Positions 22,733 to 36,032 of a DNA stretch of 64,000 nucleotides are shown here, piece by piece (position 1 is the first letter of the stretch; every line of letters starts with the position of its first letter). The notes beneath the pieces were generated by a model that worked only from the letters and a program-made list of their open reading frames with translations, searched no databases and was not told the origin of the DNA. Made by a program: the position numbers and the translations under genes. Origin of the DNA: Nereocystis luetkeana (lineage: Eukaryota; Sar; Phaeophyceae; Laminariales; Laminariaceae); assembly GCA_031213475.1 (NCBI GenBank), contig JARUPZ010000019.1:8834698-8898697 (forward strand), in the 5' to 3' direction.

Positions 22733-22815
22733 CCCTTTTAGGACTGCAGTCGCGTTTTGGGACAAACCACTTATAGTTTGAGTGGTTTGTTCCCCAAACG
22801 GGACTGCAGTTCTAG
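22733..22815. mobile_element. piggyBac-like MITE, decayed right end
   Basis: The left end is TTAA|CCCTTTTAGGACTGCAGT with a GGGACAAACCAC..TGGTTTGTTCCCC internal hairpin, as in the copies at 27340 and 55634. The right TTAA end is lost. Confidence 0.65.
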
Positions 22816-22945
22816 ACTGCCTTGGAGTACCTAGACCCGTTTCGTTCAGAAAAAAAACGCCTGACAATTTGTTGGCCTTTTTGAAGGCCTGTGGTTGGTC
22901 GTGTTATAAGGCTTAGATTGGGTAGGCGATTGGTTAAGCTGCTAA

Positions 22946-23057
22946 TACGGGGGACCATAGTAAATAGGACCAAATATTGTTAGTAAAAATAGGTAAATGT
23001 ATACTAGTAGTTTTTTTGTGTATACCATAGGTCCTACCAGGTATTAACTATGGTCCA
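22946..23057. mobile_element. TA-flanked mariner-like MITE, copy 1
   Basis: The left end is TACGGGGGACCATAG and the right end ACTATGGTCC, in a body matching the other copies (AGGACCAAATATTGTTAGTAAAAAT). The right terminus is degenerate. Confidence 0.75.
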
Positions 23058-23094
23058 ACATGACTTGTAGTGGTATATTTTAGTATAGTGTAGC

Positions 23095-24000
23095 TGTTGA
23101 TTGATCTCCAAAGGTATAGACGCAGCTGACACGGGAACGCGGGATTGACTGCAGACAATATCACGAAACTCCTCTTATATTACGAGGTACCAGTATATCC
23201 GAGCTGTCGAGTCGACTCGCCTCATATGGAGCTACACCCAACGAGTGGCATTGGTGGGCACACATTACCCCGATATCCCAGTACCCTACTACCAGAATCC
23301 CTTTCCAGCGTAGAACTGCTCAATCTACGATGGATCTTATGTGTCGTGTTCCTGAGTACAACCAACATCTCCCCTGCTCATTATACACGACCACAGTAAT
23401 GTCCCCCGTGTTCCTGTGCATGACAAGGCACGACATTGCAGGGTTGATACATCGCAGTTTTATGATCACCTTATATCAAACTCAGAGAGTCAAAAATCCA
23501 TTCTGTAACTCAAAAATCAAACTCTCGAAACACTCAAATCCTCAAATTCTCAGGTCGTAAAACTGAGTATCAGCTGCGGTAATTACAAACTTGTCCGTTT
23601 GTCTGTCTGTCCGCATGGATTATATTTTCGGACACTTTCCAATGGCCGATATATAAGGTCGTTACATACGATATTCGTACGACGTATTTCAGTATTAGAA
23701 TGCTCAAATCCACAGCCTCTCTGTTGCAAACATATAAAACTCTCGAAATCCAATGCCAGGTAAAACGGCACTCTTCTCGGATTCAACCAGGTAAAACGGC
23801 ATTTTCCGCGGAATTGGTCCAAATATATTAGTCCATTCTGTAGAACAAAGCACAAATCCTCTCTGAATATCCTCGATTACCTGGATATACCAGTACCCAG
23901 TACGGGGCCTAGCTGACACAGGACGAGTAAAACTCCACACTACATGAACGTAACCGTATAGAAATTCCACTCCCTCATGTGTATTAACATTGATTTCTAA
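23095..24000 (+). repeat. Dispersed repeat family R1, long copy
   Basis: Shares GTCGAGTCGACTCGCCTCATATGGAGC-type sequence, CCCGATATCCCA and TTTCCAATGGCCGATATATAA with other copies. A shortened copy follows directly (about 24000-24240), and related minus-orientation copies lie at 35112-35415 and 39395-40100, with a fragment at 25060-25200. Frames inside are short. No terminal structure was resolved, so the class is unknown. Confidence 0.75.
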
Positions 24001-24240
24001 AGGGATAGACGCAGCTGGCACGGGAATGCGTGTTCGACTCCAGACAATAACATGGAACTCCTCTTATGTTATATCCGAGCTGTCGAGTCGACTCGCCTCA
24101 TATGGAGCTACACCCAGCGAGTCACGTTGCATTACCCCGATATCCCAATACCCTACTACCAGAATCCCTTTCCAGCATGGAACTCCTCAATCGACGATGG
24201 ATCTTATGTGTCGTGTTCCTGAGTACAACCAACAGTAACT
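24000..24240 (+). repeat. R1 repeat, partial direct copy
   Basis: Repeats the first 240 bases of the unit at 23095, beginning GGGATAGACGCAGCTGGCAC and ending GTTCCTGAGTACAACCAAC. Confidence 0.8.
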
Positions 24241-25940
24241 GATTCCCACTACAGTATCTGTCCGATGTTCAGTTCCCAGGCTCGAGCCTGGAGTCTCTGT
24301 TAGGATACTGCTTAACATATCACAGACGTTTTTTTTTGGTAAAGCTCATCGACGCACATCAAAGGTAGCAACACAAGATCCGTTAAAGTAGTCTAAAGGT
24401 AGCATAAAGTGAATAATCGAAGTGACCCCCAAATTACTGGAGAATAGGAAAGCTTCATATCAGTCAAAGCAGTTAAAGGCAGTAGTATACAATGAAAAAT
24501 CAAAGTGATCCCTCAAAACTGCTTGAGAGAAAGTTATCTCGAGTGACCGAAGTACGAGTATGACACACCACGGAGCTTGAAAAATTGGGTATTTTGAACA
24601 GTGTCTCGGTCCTGCCGATGACGCCAGTGTGGAGGTATCAGACAAGGCAGAATGAATTGGAAGAGGCACCGACTACTGCTACGCAGGCACCGACTACTGC
24701 TACGCAGGTGATTCCGGCTCTGCTCTGGTCACTCACACAAGGTGCTTGACGGACGGCTTGGATGCCACTTCTTGGCGAATGAGTCACTTTCTTCGCCCGA
24801 TTCTCCTGATAGAAGGGGCCAGTAATAAATTCGTCATCTCTATATAGGGCAGGCGATGAAGCCTGCCAAGTGCGATGAGGGGACACTAAGGGCTTCCGAT
24901 GGTACCTTCATTCCATTTCCTTCACGAAAATCGGGCTCTACTACACTACTACTGCATCTATTTTTTTCAGAATCGAGACCCTCGGGTGTTGAAACACGTC
25001 TGTAGCTTGAATGCGGTTTCTCCTTTCCCCTGTAACATGTTGCGGTTCTATCAGTTTGTGGAACTGAGTCTCTGTTTTGGTAAATGCAAATCTGTCTGTT
25101 TGTCTCTCTGCCTGTCTGTCCGCAAGGCTTATATTTTCGAACACTTTCCAATGGCCGATATATAAGCTCGCTACAAATGATGTTCATACGACGTATTCGA
25201 CCCTTATGGGCCTTATATACTGAAACACACCATACCACCAGGCAAATTTAGCCATATAGTACATCCACGACATTGTACCACGGTACCATACCGCAAACGT
25301 ACCATACCATATACCTGGTACTGTGTTTTTCCCGTCCCATACCGTCAACACATACAATACCACATACGGTGGTTTTCCCATATTCCCATACCTGGTATAC
25401 CATACCACCAACATATCCCATATCCCCTACCGTGTTTGTTCCATATAGTATATACCAAGCCGCGTAGTACCATCGTGCCATGTACCAAGACATTATGATA
25501 TCACACCAGGTAGGTACACAAGAAGAGCAAGCTCTCTGAATCCAAGGTGTTCTCCACGACAACGAGCAGGCGTAAGTTTCGGTACTCGTAAATAATCCGG
25601 CAGTTGAAAAAACATGTCAATCTGTCGAATGATGATGTGTGAACAACCCACCACATGTTTTTCCGTCCGACGCGCGGTCAGCGGGGGGCGCATCTCTCCG
25701 TGGTCACTACAACAGTCGGCTGACGCGGGCTTGGGTACCAAGAGAAGCGCACGTGGCGCGCACCTCTCGGCGGATACGTACTCGTAGACTACCGCAGCAG
25801 CGGCACAGCAGCGGTCAGCGGGGGGCGCATCTCTCCCTGGCCACTACAGCAGTCGGCTGGCGCGGGTTTGGGAGCCAAGAGAAGCGCACACGGTAGATAG
25901 ATCTGCCACTTTCGTCATTCCCACTCTTCTAGTATAATAA
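24241..25940. other. Gene-poor; GTACC-rich stretch and foldback-family fragment
   Basis: Bases 25230-25500 are an unusual run of ACCATACC / GGTAC words including two TACCWGGTA palindromes. Bases 25660-25895 contain two related units of the 1-1120 repeat family. Nothing is coding. Confidence 0.45.
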
Positions 25941-26049
25941 TATTACGGGCGACCATATTAAATAGGACCTACAGTGAATACAAAAGCCTTTGTATTCCCC
26001 TATTTTTACAAACAATATTTGGTCCTATTTACTATGGTCCCCCGTAATA
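25941..26049. mobile_element. TA-flanked mariner-like MITE, copy 2
   Basis: TATTACGGGCGACCATA at the left and TATGGTCCCCCGTAATA at the right, 109 bp including the flanking TA on each side. Confidence 0.9.
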
Positions 26050-27210
26050 ATAGGCTGTAAAAGTTTAGTTCGCATCAACTTCAAGACGAAAAGTAGTTCG
26101 CTTTTACTTTCCAACCCTCTGTGTAGTACAGGCATGTAGTATGTTCGTCTCTGTGTCGATCACTTAGTTTGTTACCCTCGTATATTTCGTCCCCCCGATT
26201 TAAGAAACAAAGAGCTGTAGGATCAAAATGCGCCACTCGCTAGCCTGCCTACAGAAATCATGAACGTCACCTCCTGCGCTGTTGGGCCACCCCCGCAAGC
26301 TTACAGGTGTGTGCATACTGTGGTTTTCATGTATCAAGAGCAGAAGAGAGGCCATGAACATGTACGAATATCATAGTGAGACTCACCAACAAACATTACG
26401 TACGTACTCATCATGTGCTGGTACGCCAACATCTGCTGCAACATTTACAGGGAGTATTTCAAAGTTATTTCAGTGTCTTGGTGTGCTTGTCACTTTCAAA
26501 CTGTTGAGCCGTGTGGGCTTTTCTTAGGGGCGAGGGGGGACATTCTGCGATATACAGATATCGGCGGAAGACGTGTGATTTCCCATATACATCACCGCCG
26601 TATGGACCAGGCAAAACCACAACCTCTTGATGGCTGTGTCGGGGGGTGGGGCGTCCTGCTCTCGCCGTGCTATGGTACTGCTGTACCGGCATACCACTCT
26701 GTCCCGTAATATAGTAGCCGTATTTTGCTCTGAGGCGCGCGGACGCGAAGCGCGAGCCTTTTGTTCTTGGTTCCAAGGAAGAAAAGCAAACGTTCAGTCT
26801 GAGAGCCAAGGTGCCGTCTGTACCGGTGCCGACTGGTCTCTCTCCACACTCGGACCAACTCCAACTGGGACCTCACAAAAAAAATACAAGCAAACTGAGA
26901 ACAGAGCTCGAATGCATTTCATCGAGGGCAGTAACCATATGAAATAGCTTAGGACGTGTCTTGACCCTCTCCAAAGAGCATGGGAACGAGCGGAACGGAA
27001 CGAGGCTGCTCGTGGCCATTCGTTCCGTGCCTGTGTAAAGAAACGTGTTTGGGTCCATGCAGAATCCTGGTCTTCGCCAGCCGAATCAGTACGAACTGTA
27101 TTTTTTTAACATGCCTCGGCAAATTGGTGTCGACGTCCATCTTCGTTCGTGTCCATCTACATCAAACTACAGTAGGTGCTACTGGTATTTGTTCCCGTTC
27201 GGTCCCCCCA
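26050..27210. other. Gene-poor stretch
   Basis: Short frames only; no supported gene or repeat. Confidence 0.4.
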
Positions 27211-27211
27211 A

Positions 27212-27444
27212 AGGGTCGATCTTAACGAGTAGTGTTTTTTAGGGTTTTTCAGTATTTTCCCGAAGAATCTCGGTATTCCCCTGTAGGAAAATACCGAAAA
27301 TTCGGGAAAATACTGAAAAACACTATTGGTACTCGTTAACCCTCTTAGGACCCCAGTCCCGTTTTGGGGACAAACTACTTATAATTAGACTGCTTTGTCC
27401 CCACATATGGAAGTGCGGTGCTAAAGGGGTTAAGATCGACCCTA
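27212..27444. mobile_element. Nested small elements: hairpin plus piggyBac-like MITE
   Basis: An outer inverted pair (GGGTCGATCTTAAC at 27213, GTTAAGATCGACCC at 27429) encloses a long hairpin (27231-27324, arms CAGTATTTTCCCGAA) and then a complete 90-bp MITE (27340-27429, ends CCCTCTTAGGACC and the inverse of CCCCTTTAGC) flanked by TTAA on both sides. TTAA with CCC ends is the piggyBac hallmark. Confidence 0.8.
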
Positions 27445-30400
27445 AGAAAAAAAAGGGGTGCAGCACTTCTTCCTCTTCCAAGATATACCGTTTTCGGGCT
27501 GCACTGAATCTATTCGTTTTCCATAACCAATTAGCACCAATTCATGTGGCAAATAATATTCCATTCGGTTCGTTCTAATACTCTTTGGGGGGGGTCAAGA
27601 CACCTGGCTAGGAAGACAGTTTCTTTCGTTGAGGAGACTTCTTTTTGTGTTGTCGTATTTTTCCTGTTCGTGATGAGAGAGAAGGGAGCTGCCGAGAGTG
27701 ACTCAATAGGGGATTGATTCAAGGCATCAAGCCCATTCCTGCTCTCCTTCTACTAACCCGCTGGACGGGTAAAGACTTATCCGAGGAACTTTCCTCGGGC
27801 GCATGTCTACTCTTCTCCTATCGGCTATCCTAACCATTGTACTGCAAGGGAAACTTCAGAGAGCCCCGAGAATACTCCTAGGTTATTCAGGGCGTTGATT
27901 CTTATTAACCAAGGGAAACTTCACAGCCCCGGGAATACTCTCAGGGTATTCAGGGCTTTGATACTACGGGATATCTCACAACCACTTCTATAGCCCGATA
28001 ATATATCATATCACATTAGCCCACCCTGAATAAGAGTATATGCAGACCACACGATGGTCAATGGATGATACCGGAATCATCCGTAAATACCGGATTGAGG
28101 AGGTCGAAGATGCGGCCATTCGGCCCTACGAAATGAGTATAAACTTCCCCACACCTCGTAGTGAGGCCTAGGCGGCACGGACAGTGTCATTGTCAGAAAC
28201 GCCCGCTGAAAGAGGGGGTCGAAAACCAAAACAGAAAAGGACAGGAGTCGAAAGGGACGCAACGAAAAACACTAGGACCAATGGAGAAGACGCATGCAGA
28301 AATTCGAAATGGAGTCAAAAGAGACACCAAGACAACGTACAAAATTCGTATACCTCGTACGTGTTACGAGTACGCAGTATACGACGTTATCTTAGCGCTC
28401 TTAAATCGGGTATCCCACTGTAGCCCCTGGTAAGAACTGCCTTGACCAATCGCCGTGTAGAAGTACGAGCGTACGTTGGAGCAGAGACGGCGCACTGCAC
28501 GAGCATCTGCCACGGTACTGGCATCCTGCTTGTTTGTGTACCAGGTATATATCTCCTCCTTGAATTGTGTCTCAATCACTCGACGTATTCATTCGATATG
28601 CGTGGGCCAAGGAGCAGATTCCCAATCGTCGATATCTGGTACAAGTACAATTGTTGTTATTTTCACCCGCCATTTCACGAAGTGATGCAGCAGTCACCAG
28701 CCTCTCGCTTTCGTTGAAATATCCCCACCCCGTTACCGACGCTAAATTCCCTTTACCAGCAGTCGTTTCCGTCGTCGCTGGCGGCGACAATATATATCAG
28801 CGCCCATATGCTATATGAGCCGTTAACCAGGTAAAATCGATTTCAGGCACCAAATTCTGATACTGTGATAGCATAAAAGCCCCACGTACACGCCGGGGAA
28901 GAGCTCCGAGGCAAAAGCAGTCTTCTAGGTACAGCGAGTTACCCACCCTCAGGATAAACGGTCTCTTCCAAAGTTGCGTCGGCGATTCAGCCGCTATAAA
29001 CTTCCGAGCAACAAAACTCCGACTTAATGTGGGTGCAGTTACCTCATAGTATATCATTGCATGTCTACGTCCAGGCTACAAATGCTCGTGCAGATAATCA
29101 GCTATGGAGTCCACCTTCCACCGCCGGATGCTGCCAGTACCACGAGACGAACGGTGCGAGACAATCAACAAAAGGGTAGAGGGAACAATAGGCACGGTTA
29201 GAGTCCGATTTGGTGCAGACGGGTGAGATACCTATCGAGGTCCTTACGTAAGCAAAATAATAACGTTAGCAAAACAAATACAAGAGTACTCGTAGGGAGT
29301 GTCAAGTGTGCAAGGCATGAACAAGCGCCTGCTGGATGCGGTAAGAGGACGCTGTTACCGGTGTCAATAACATCAATTAACTGCCTAACCTCAGACTTCC
29401 CACACCCAAATTAATGTTCGAATTAACCGCCTGTAAAGGATCATGCCTCCAAGCAGCCCAGTCTCAGGCTGCAAGATTCACCACAACACTAGTATGAAAA
29501 TACTATATCGACATCTTCATCAGCCGGTCCCAGAAGCTGGTAAAACAGACGCAAGGAAGTATGAAGTGGGCTGGCAGGCGATTCCACCTAGTCCATCTCA
29601 CACAGTATCCCAAAGCACCAGATTCCTGAACTTCCACAGCAGTGTTCCTAGATTGATTCCAGGAACAGTCCACAAGGACCTTCAGGAATATCCCTCGTAT
29701 CATTCCCTATACCATAATATTCCGCAATACCCGGCCTGCTAATCCAAGGCCACAATCGTTTGTTTCTACTCTGTTCGTTGAGGCAAGCTATATCGAACAA
29801 GCTAGTGGAGTTTGGGAAAACAACAAAAACTGCGACCATACGTGTCACCTCATGCGCGATAGCTCACGTCATGGGGCGTCGCCATCCATATGCTCGACAA
29901 CAACTAGCTTTAGTGAGGCTCACCTGACTGTGTCAGCATCTGCCTCACTTGCTCCTTCCTCAGACATCAACAACACGGTATTCGCGTGCATAGTTGCCTG
30001 GAGACAACGATGCGACGGAAGACATGGGAGCGAAAGGTGGAAGTGATTGCCATCGCGGAACAACGGGTGAAATTACATGGTAGGACGGGGTGAAAAAGAC
30101 GCCGATCAGGCGTTTTACCGCCGGCATGCAAAGCGTTTACGCGACATTCGTCGCAGCGAAAATGAGAATTTTCGCATCTGGCACCTGGAGTGTCAAGGCA
30201 GGATGATTGGCAGCTCTGTCCTTGATGAAGGCTCGGAGTTCCGCGTCTGCCCTCAGTAGTCGTGGATCGTAGACCAATCTTGCTGACGCGTACTGGTGAG
30301 GGAAAAGCGAGGGTTGGTGGGCGTTGGCGGATGTAACAAACGCAATGCAGATTGGTGAGGACCGCACAAGAAAGCGGCGAGATTGGTGTCGTGGTGAACG

Positions 30401-31084
30401 GTACCGTATGCTAAAACAGCACCGCATGTTCTTCGCCAGTGTGGTATTAATAGGGGCATAGTAAATCATACAGGTGAAACACTCCGCAAGATGAACGCGG
30501 TGGCTTCGCTCTCGATATGAATACAGCACAAGACAAATCCATCGAGGAGTGAGGGTCCTACCTCGCATATTCATAGTAGGTTACGAATATTGTGTTGTGG
30601 CTTTGCACCGGCGCGTAAGCTAATCGGCAGGGGTCACGGCATGCATCAGAGCTCTCAACAACGAGAACATAAAACACAACTACAATCGAAACAGCAGGGG
30701 TTGAGAGAAAAAAAACTAAGAGGATCCAGCCCAGTATCACCAACGGTAGTCGGCGGTAACCTGTGAGGGTGCAAGGCACAACTGCACAATCATGTACAAC
30801 ACACGGCATCAACACGCTACTCTGTTATTCTTCTGGCGAAAGCTATCTATATTGGCACCTCGCCCAACATAATCGTATGTCCACACGAGTATTACTCCGG
30901 CGATAGCTCGTATCGGTACAACTTGCCAGGCACAGTGGCGGTCACGGTCTAAGAGAGGGGTGTGCCAGGTCTGTTTTGACTTTCTCTCAAACCCGCATGG
31001 GCAATGTATACTGGTAAATTTTAGTATGCCCATGTCGAGCTACTCTCAAGTACATTGTACAAACTCAGCGCATCTCTTACACCG
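27445..31084. other. Gene-poor stretch with minor tandem repeat
   Basis: Bases 27848-27965 contain a two-copy tandem unit (GGGAAACTTCA..CCCGGGAATACTC..ATTCAGGGC). A minus-strand frame at about 30137-30300 (DAELRAFIKDRAANHPALTL) looks peptide-like but has no start, splice or homology support. A TATTAATA octamer lies at 30445. Confidence 0.35.
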
Positions 31085-31092
31085 ATAGCTTT

Positions 31093-32792
31093 CACACCTA
31101 CAGTAGGACAGATCACGATCTAGATCATCTAGATCCTTTTTCACAGATACGTCAAACTTGTGCACAAGATAGATCATACAGAACCCACCCAGCGAAACAT
31201 GTGCAGATCATGCAGCTCACACAAATCCCATCCGACAAACGGATGCAGTTCAGGCATATCATACAGATCCCACCTTCTGAAACATGTGCAGATCACGCAG
31301 ATCTGCAAATCCCACCTGGCGAAACATGCATGTATGATCTAGGTCATATAGATCCCACCCACCGAAGCAAGTATGGAAGATCTAGATCATACAGATCCCT
31401 CCGGGAATATATGATCTAGATCTCGCAGATCATATATATCCCACCAGGCAAACATGTGAAGATCAGGCAGATCATACCCGGGCAAACATGTATGCAAGAT
31501 CTAGATCATACCGACCCCATCTGGTGAAACATGTGCAGATCACGCAGATCATACAGACCCCACCTGGCGAACATGTGCAGATCACGCAGATCGTCATGCA
31601 GATCCTGCCTGGCGAAACATATATGTAAGATCTAGATCATACAGATCCCACCCGGGCAAACGTGTGTATACGATCTAGCTCATACAGATCCCACCCGGGC
31701 AAACGTGTGCGTAAGGTCTAGATCATATAGATCCCACACGGGCAAACGTGTGTGTAAGATCTAGATCATACAGATCGCACGCGGCCAAATGTGTGTGCAA
31801 GATCCAACTCGATCGGTTCGCCTCCAGGATCTGCCGAGGAACCCACTTCCGGCCCGCTGCCGACATCATCTGCTGCCCCAGTGCCACTATCAGAGCTGCC
31901 GCCCCCGACAGTTGTCATGCCGTACGTGGTTTGTAAGCGACAGCGTGCTTGTGCTGTGTGGGCTGTGTGTTTGATGGGGGGGGGCTTGAGCTGCTAGGCG
32001 CCACCACCACCCTGGGCTGCGATGTCGTCAATGTATGTCAGATCTCGTATACAACGGTTCCGATATACATGAGCCAACGCAAATATTCACCCGCGAGCAA
32101 ACACAAACATGTACAGTACAACTTTATCTGCGAGTGAGTACAATGTGGCAGTTTATACAGATCATACAGATCCCACCTGCCATACATGTGCAGATAACCC
32201 AGATCATGCAGATCCCACCTGGCGAAACATGTACAGATCATGGAGATGATACAGATCCTACCCGGCGAAACATGTATGAAAGACCTAGATCCTACAGGTC
32301 CCACATGGCGAAACATGTATGTAAGATCTAGATCATACAGATCCCACTTCATGAAACATGTACAGATCATACAGATCTGCAGATCCCACCGGGCGAAACA
32401 TGTATGTATGATCTAGATCATGCAGATCCCATCCACCGAAACATGTATGTAAGATCTAGATCATGCAGATCCCTCCAGGCATATATGATCTAGATCTCGC
32501 AGATCATATTTATCTCACCAGTCAAACATGTGCAGATCAGGCAGATCACACAGATCATGCCCGGGCAAACGTGTGTGTAAGATCTAGATCATATAGACTC
32601 CACACACAGAAACATGTACATAATATCTAGATCATACAGATCCCACCCAGGCAAACGTGTACATAGGATCTAGATCGCACAGACCCTATACAGCAAATAT
32701 GTTCTAGATCCCGCAGATCGCTATAGATCAGGGATCTATCTGCCCCAAAAGATCTGGATCCCGAAAATGGGATCTAATCCGTCCTAGGTGTG
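31093..32792. mobile_element. TIR element TE2 with GATC-word arrays (hAT-like, non-autonomous)
   Basis: Termini are CACACCTA..AGGACAGATC on the left and the inverse of CACACCTAGGACGGATTAG on the right. A perfect 8-bp target duplication ATAGCTTT flanks it (31085-31092 and 32793-32800), as for hAT elements. The subterminal zones (about 31110-31800 and 32150-32760) are arrays of AGATCATACAGATCCCACC and AGATCTAGATC units separated by GCGAAACATGT. The non-repetitive centre carries a short minus-strand ORF related to that of TE1. Confidence 0.85.
31766..31918 (-). CDS. Central ORF of TE2, relative of the TE1 ORF
   Basis: Fifty codons from ATG at 31918 to TGA at 31766: MTTVGGGSSDSGTG, an acidic Gly/Ser stretch, then GEPIELDLAHT. 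Residue order and composition parallel the TE1 ORF although the flanking arrays have different words. It is probably an N-terminal remnant of an element protein. Confidence 0.35.
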   Translation of the reverse strand: MTTVGGGSSDSGTGAADDVGSGPEVGSSADPGGEPIELDLAHTFGRVRSV

Positions 32793-32800
32793 ATAGCTTT

Positions 32801-33330
32801 TTAACCCCGATCATACCCCCACTGTATCGGTTCTGGTATTTTCGGAGTACGTACGTAGCCACTTTCCTCCATTGTCATGTTTCGAAGAAGAGCTGCGTGT
32901 GAAACTGCCTGCCACCCGTACCAGCAGCCAGATCCGCTGTTGCAACGAGAGATATGGGTTAAATTGGCACACGACACGAAATCTGAACGTGGAAGTGTGG
33001 TGAGCTCAAGTTTTTATTTTTACCAACCCGCCGAAGGAATTTAAATAATAATAATAACGGTGCTGCTGCTGTGTAGTTGTCACGATATGAACTTATCGGT
33101 CTGAGGCCAATTATTATGCAGACGGATTGGAAGGGTCGGAAAGGTCGATTTCCGATTCACCACTATATATTCGATTCGACGGGATGTGTCTGGATACCAT
33201 CCTTATCTTCAGTCGAATGGAAAATATTAAACGTCACGCAACAGCTTTTTCGGGCTTTAATTGCGCGCCGCGCAATGTACATGAAGCCCCTGTTCTGGCA
33301 GGCTCTGGAGACTAGAGCCAACGTTTATGA
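32801..33330. other. Gene-poor stretch
   Basis: Nothing recognised apart from A/T-rich triplet runs near 33040. Confidence 0.3.
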
Positions 33331-33860
33331 GAATCCTCGGCAGACGATCGACAAAACCAACGACGCCGTCATGAAATCTGAACGGAACGCGCTGGATAGG
33401 GTCTCCGACCCACCCTAATGTCCCAGAGCTCACACCTCGGTCGGTGATATGTTGCGTGGGCCGACCAGGCGTGTGATAAAAAAAAAGGCGCCGGTCTGTA
33501 GAAGACAGACGACAACAAATCTCGGCCCTCCTCCGATGGCAAGAAGTAGACCATTTTTCAGGTTTGACATCGATCGACAAACTCAACGACTGCGTCACGA
33601 ACTCTGAACGAAGCGCGCTGGTTAGAAGCTCCGACCCACGCTAGTGTCACAGTTCTCACAATTCGGTCGGTGATATGTGGCGTGGGTGGGCCAGTCATCT
33701 ACTCAAAACATATTAGGCAGCTGGTATGTAGAAAGAGACGACAAAAACTCTCGAATCCTCTCCGTTGGCACAAAACAGAACTTTTTGAATGTTTTGACGA
33801 AGAGCGTAGGACGCCGCGGCCAACCTCTCGCCCCCTAGACCACAGATTCCCATGATACCT
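33330..33860 (-). repeat. Diverged copies of the 43-44 kb tandem unit, inverted
   Basis: Two successive segments (about 33330-33480 and 33570-33720) are diverged reverse complements of the GGTCGGAGC..GACGCAATCGTTGGTTTTGTTGATCGATG portion of the tandem unit at 43228-44620. Confidence 0.6.
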
Positions 33861-35111
33861 TCGAGGCCATCATTTATCATTTACACTCATTTGCCTTGAC
33901 CGGTACGAAGTTCGTTGATCGTGGGTGGGTTACATGTCGAGATCGAAGGTCAAGCGCCGCTGTCTTCTTTATTGCGTGCGGCGTGATTTCGCGTGGTTCG
34001 CGTTAGTACAGCGATTCGATTGGAAGATAGCTGGCGTCAACTGCCCCGTGATATTCAAGACTTGCCCAGTCGTAGTTTTGATTTGTTGTGCTTTGTCTGG
34101 GGGCGTTTACTACGAGGGAGTAGGGCAAAACTGCTTCGTGTCCTGCTCCCGGGTTCTAGGAGGTCTGCACACTTCAGCCGCTGTGCTGGAGAACGCACAC
34201 ATGTCTTTGTCGCGCGCCTTTTCCGCGAGAAAGTATTTCGTTTGGCGCGTGAGGAGTCCTCGTCCAAGTCATCGTCGCGGTTGTGGCGCTGGACTTCGTC
34301 GAGAGTCGTTCAAGCGAGTACAGCAAGCAGCAGCGGTGTTGGCAAAAAGGTCACCGATAACACGAACTGCTGCCATCGGATGCTGCTGGCAGGCGGAGAA
34401 AAGTAGGTGTCAAGCTGAATCGCTGTGAGCAGCAGCAGGAGCAGCGGCAGCAGCAACACCGGCAGCAGCAGCACGCAGTAGCAATCAAGCCAGCATCGGA
34501 CTTGTTGTAGGCTGCTGTGTGGTGTGATGCTGTGTTTTATCGGGTGGTGAGAGATGCGGTGGGCTTCAGAATGTTTTCGAACGAGCAATCCGACCCGCGC
34601 ATTCCGCCGAAAAAGTCGAGTTTTTCGACGGAACACGCGGATCGGTCTGTTCGATCGAAAAACTAGGGATGGAAAAGGCACTTTTTCGATTGCGTAAGAG
34701 CCTGATTTGGTAGGGCTGGGCCCTGGTAGCTCTAGCCAGTACAGTAGTATGTACCGGCTGCATCATCTGCGAGTACACTGGACCCGACCACCCCTGCCCC
34801 GCCCCCGGCTGGTGAGGGGGGGGCGCCGGAGGCGCCCCCGGAGGGGCCGCTGGAGACGCTCTGCCGGAGGCACGGTTTTACGCGTTTTGGCTTCACTAGA
34901 GCTAAAAGATACCTGGTACGTCGTTATTGGACCATGTCAAAGGCAATTTGGTGGGACTTGTAGATTGACTAAGAAATATAAAAGAGCAAGAGCGAGCGAA
35001 GTATGATGGACAGGAGTGTGCGGAAATACGGCACACTGCAGCACGCAGCCTATATACCGAAAAGGTGGGACACGGGTTCAAAAACAGTTTGAAGTGTGGA
35101 ATACCGAATCG
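33861..35111. other. Unassigned; CAG microsatellite and overlapping frames
   Basis: Two overlapping plus-strand frames span 33925-34428 (one reads LPRDIQDLPSRSFDLLCFVW, basic and Ser-rich toward its end) without a recognisable domain. Bases 34425-34490 are an AGCAGC-type microsatellite. Confidence 0.3.
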
Positions 35112-35415
35112 CTACGTTTTGCCAATTTGCGAAATGGCCTCAGACACGTACTGTTCATTGTACTCTAGAACACGCTCCATCAGAATAAGATGCATCGTAG
35201 ATTGAGGAGTTCCATGCTGAAAAGGGATTCTGGTAATAGGGTATTGGGATATCGGGGAAATGTGTACCCCACCAATGCCACTCGTGGGATGTAGCTCCAT
35301 ATGAGGCGAGTCGGTTCGACAGCTCGGATATATAATATACAGGAGGAGTTCCGTGTTATTGTCTGGAGTCAACCACGCGTTTCCGTGCCAGCTGCGTCTA
35401 TACATTTAGAGATCA
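35112..35415 (-). repeat. R1 repeat, inverted partial copy
   Basis: Reverse complement of 23100-23400 with high similarity, including the CATATGAGGCGAGTCG segment. Confidence 0.85.
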
Positions 35416-36032
35416 ATCAACACACTAGTGAGTACCGGTGATCTTCTATTGGCAAGCGTAGCCCAGGCCAACCTAGAGAGGTTGGAGCCCAGGCCAACCT
35501 AGAGAGGTTGGAACATGGTCCCAGCATGTCTGTTTTTTAGAAGATGTGCTTATTGATAGTCAGGGAGCCAGCGTGTAAACAGAGAAGAGAAGATCGAGGT
35601 CCTGGTGAAAAGGACGTGAGAGGAGAGACAGAAGATGCCGCACAAGAAGCAGCAGCAATCCCAGCAGGGCCAAGTGTGAGCCGGACCTGGTAGATTCGCT
35701 TGGCACTGGTGGCGAAGGCGCTGGAGAGCAGCCGTTGCAGAGGCAACAACACCTCCAGTAGCACCGTCAGCAATAGCAGCACTCAGAGGATTGCTGCGCT
35801 TGTTGCGACGATGAAGCGCATGCAGTAACCACCGCCGCCGCCGTCACCACCGCCGCCGCAACCGCCGTCTTCGCTACCGCTGCTGCCGCCGCCGTCGTCT
35901 CGACCGCCGCGTAACCGTCGATGCTGCAACACCCCAACATAGCCAGGTATCTGCCTGAATTTATCTGTGGATTCGTTTCGCGCTGGCGGAGTAGAAATAG
36001 AAAGTAAGAATAAGAGAGGGTGAAGGACGAGT

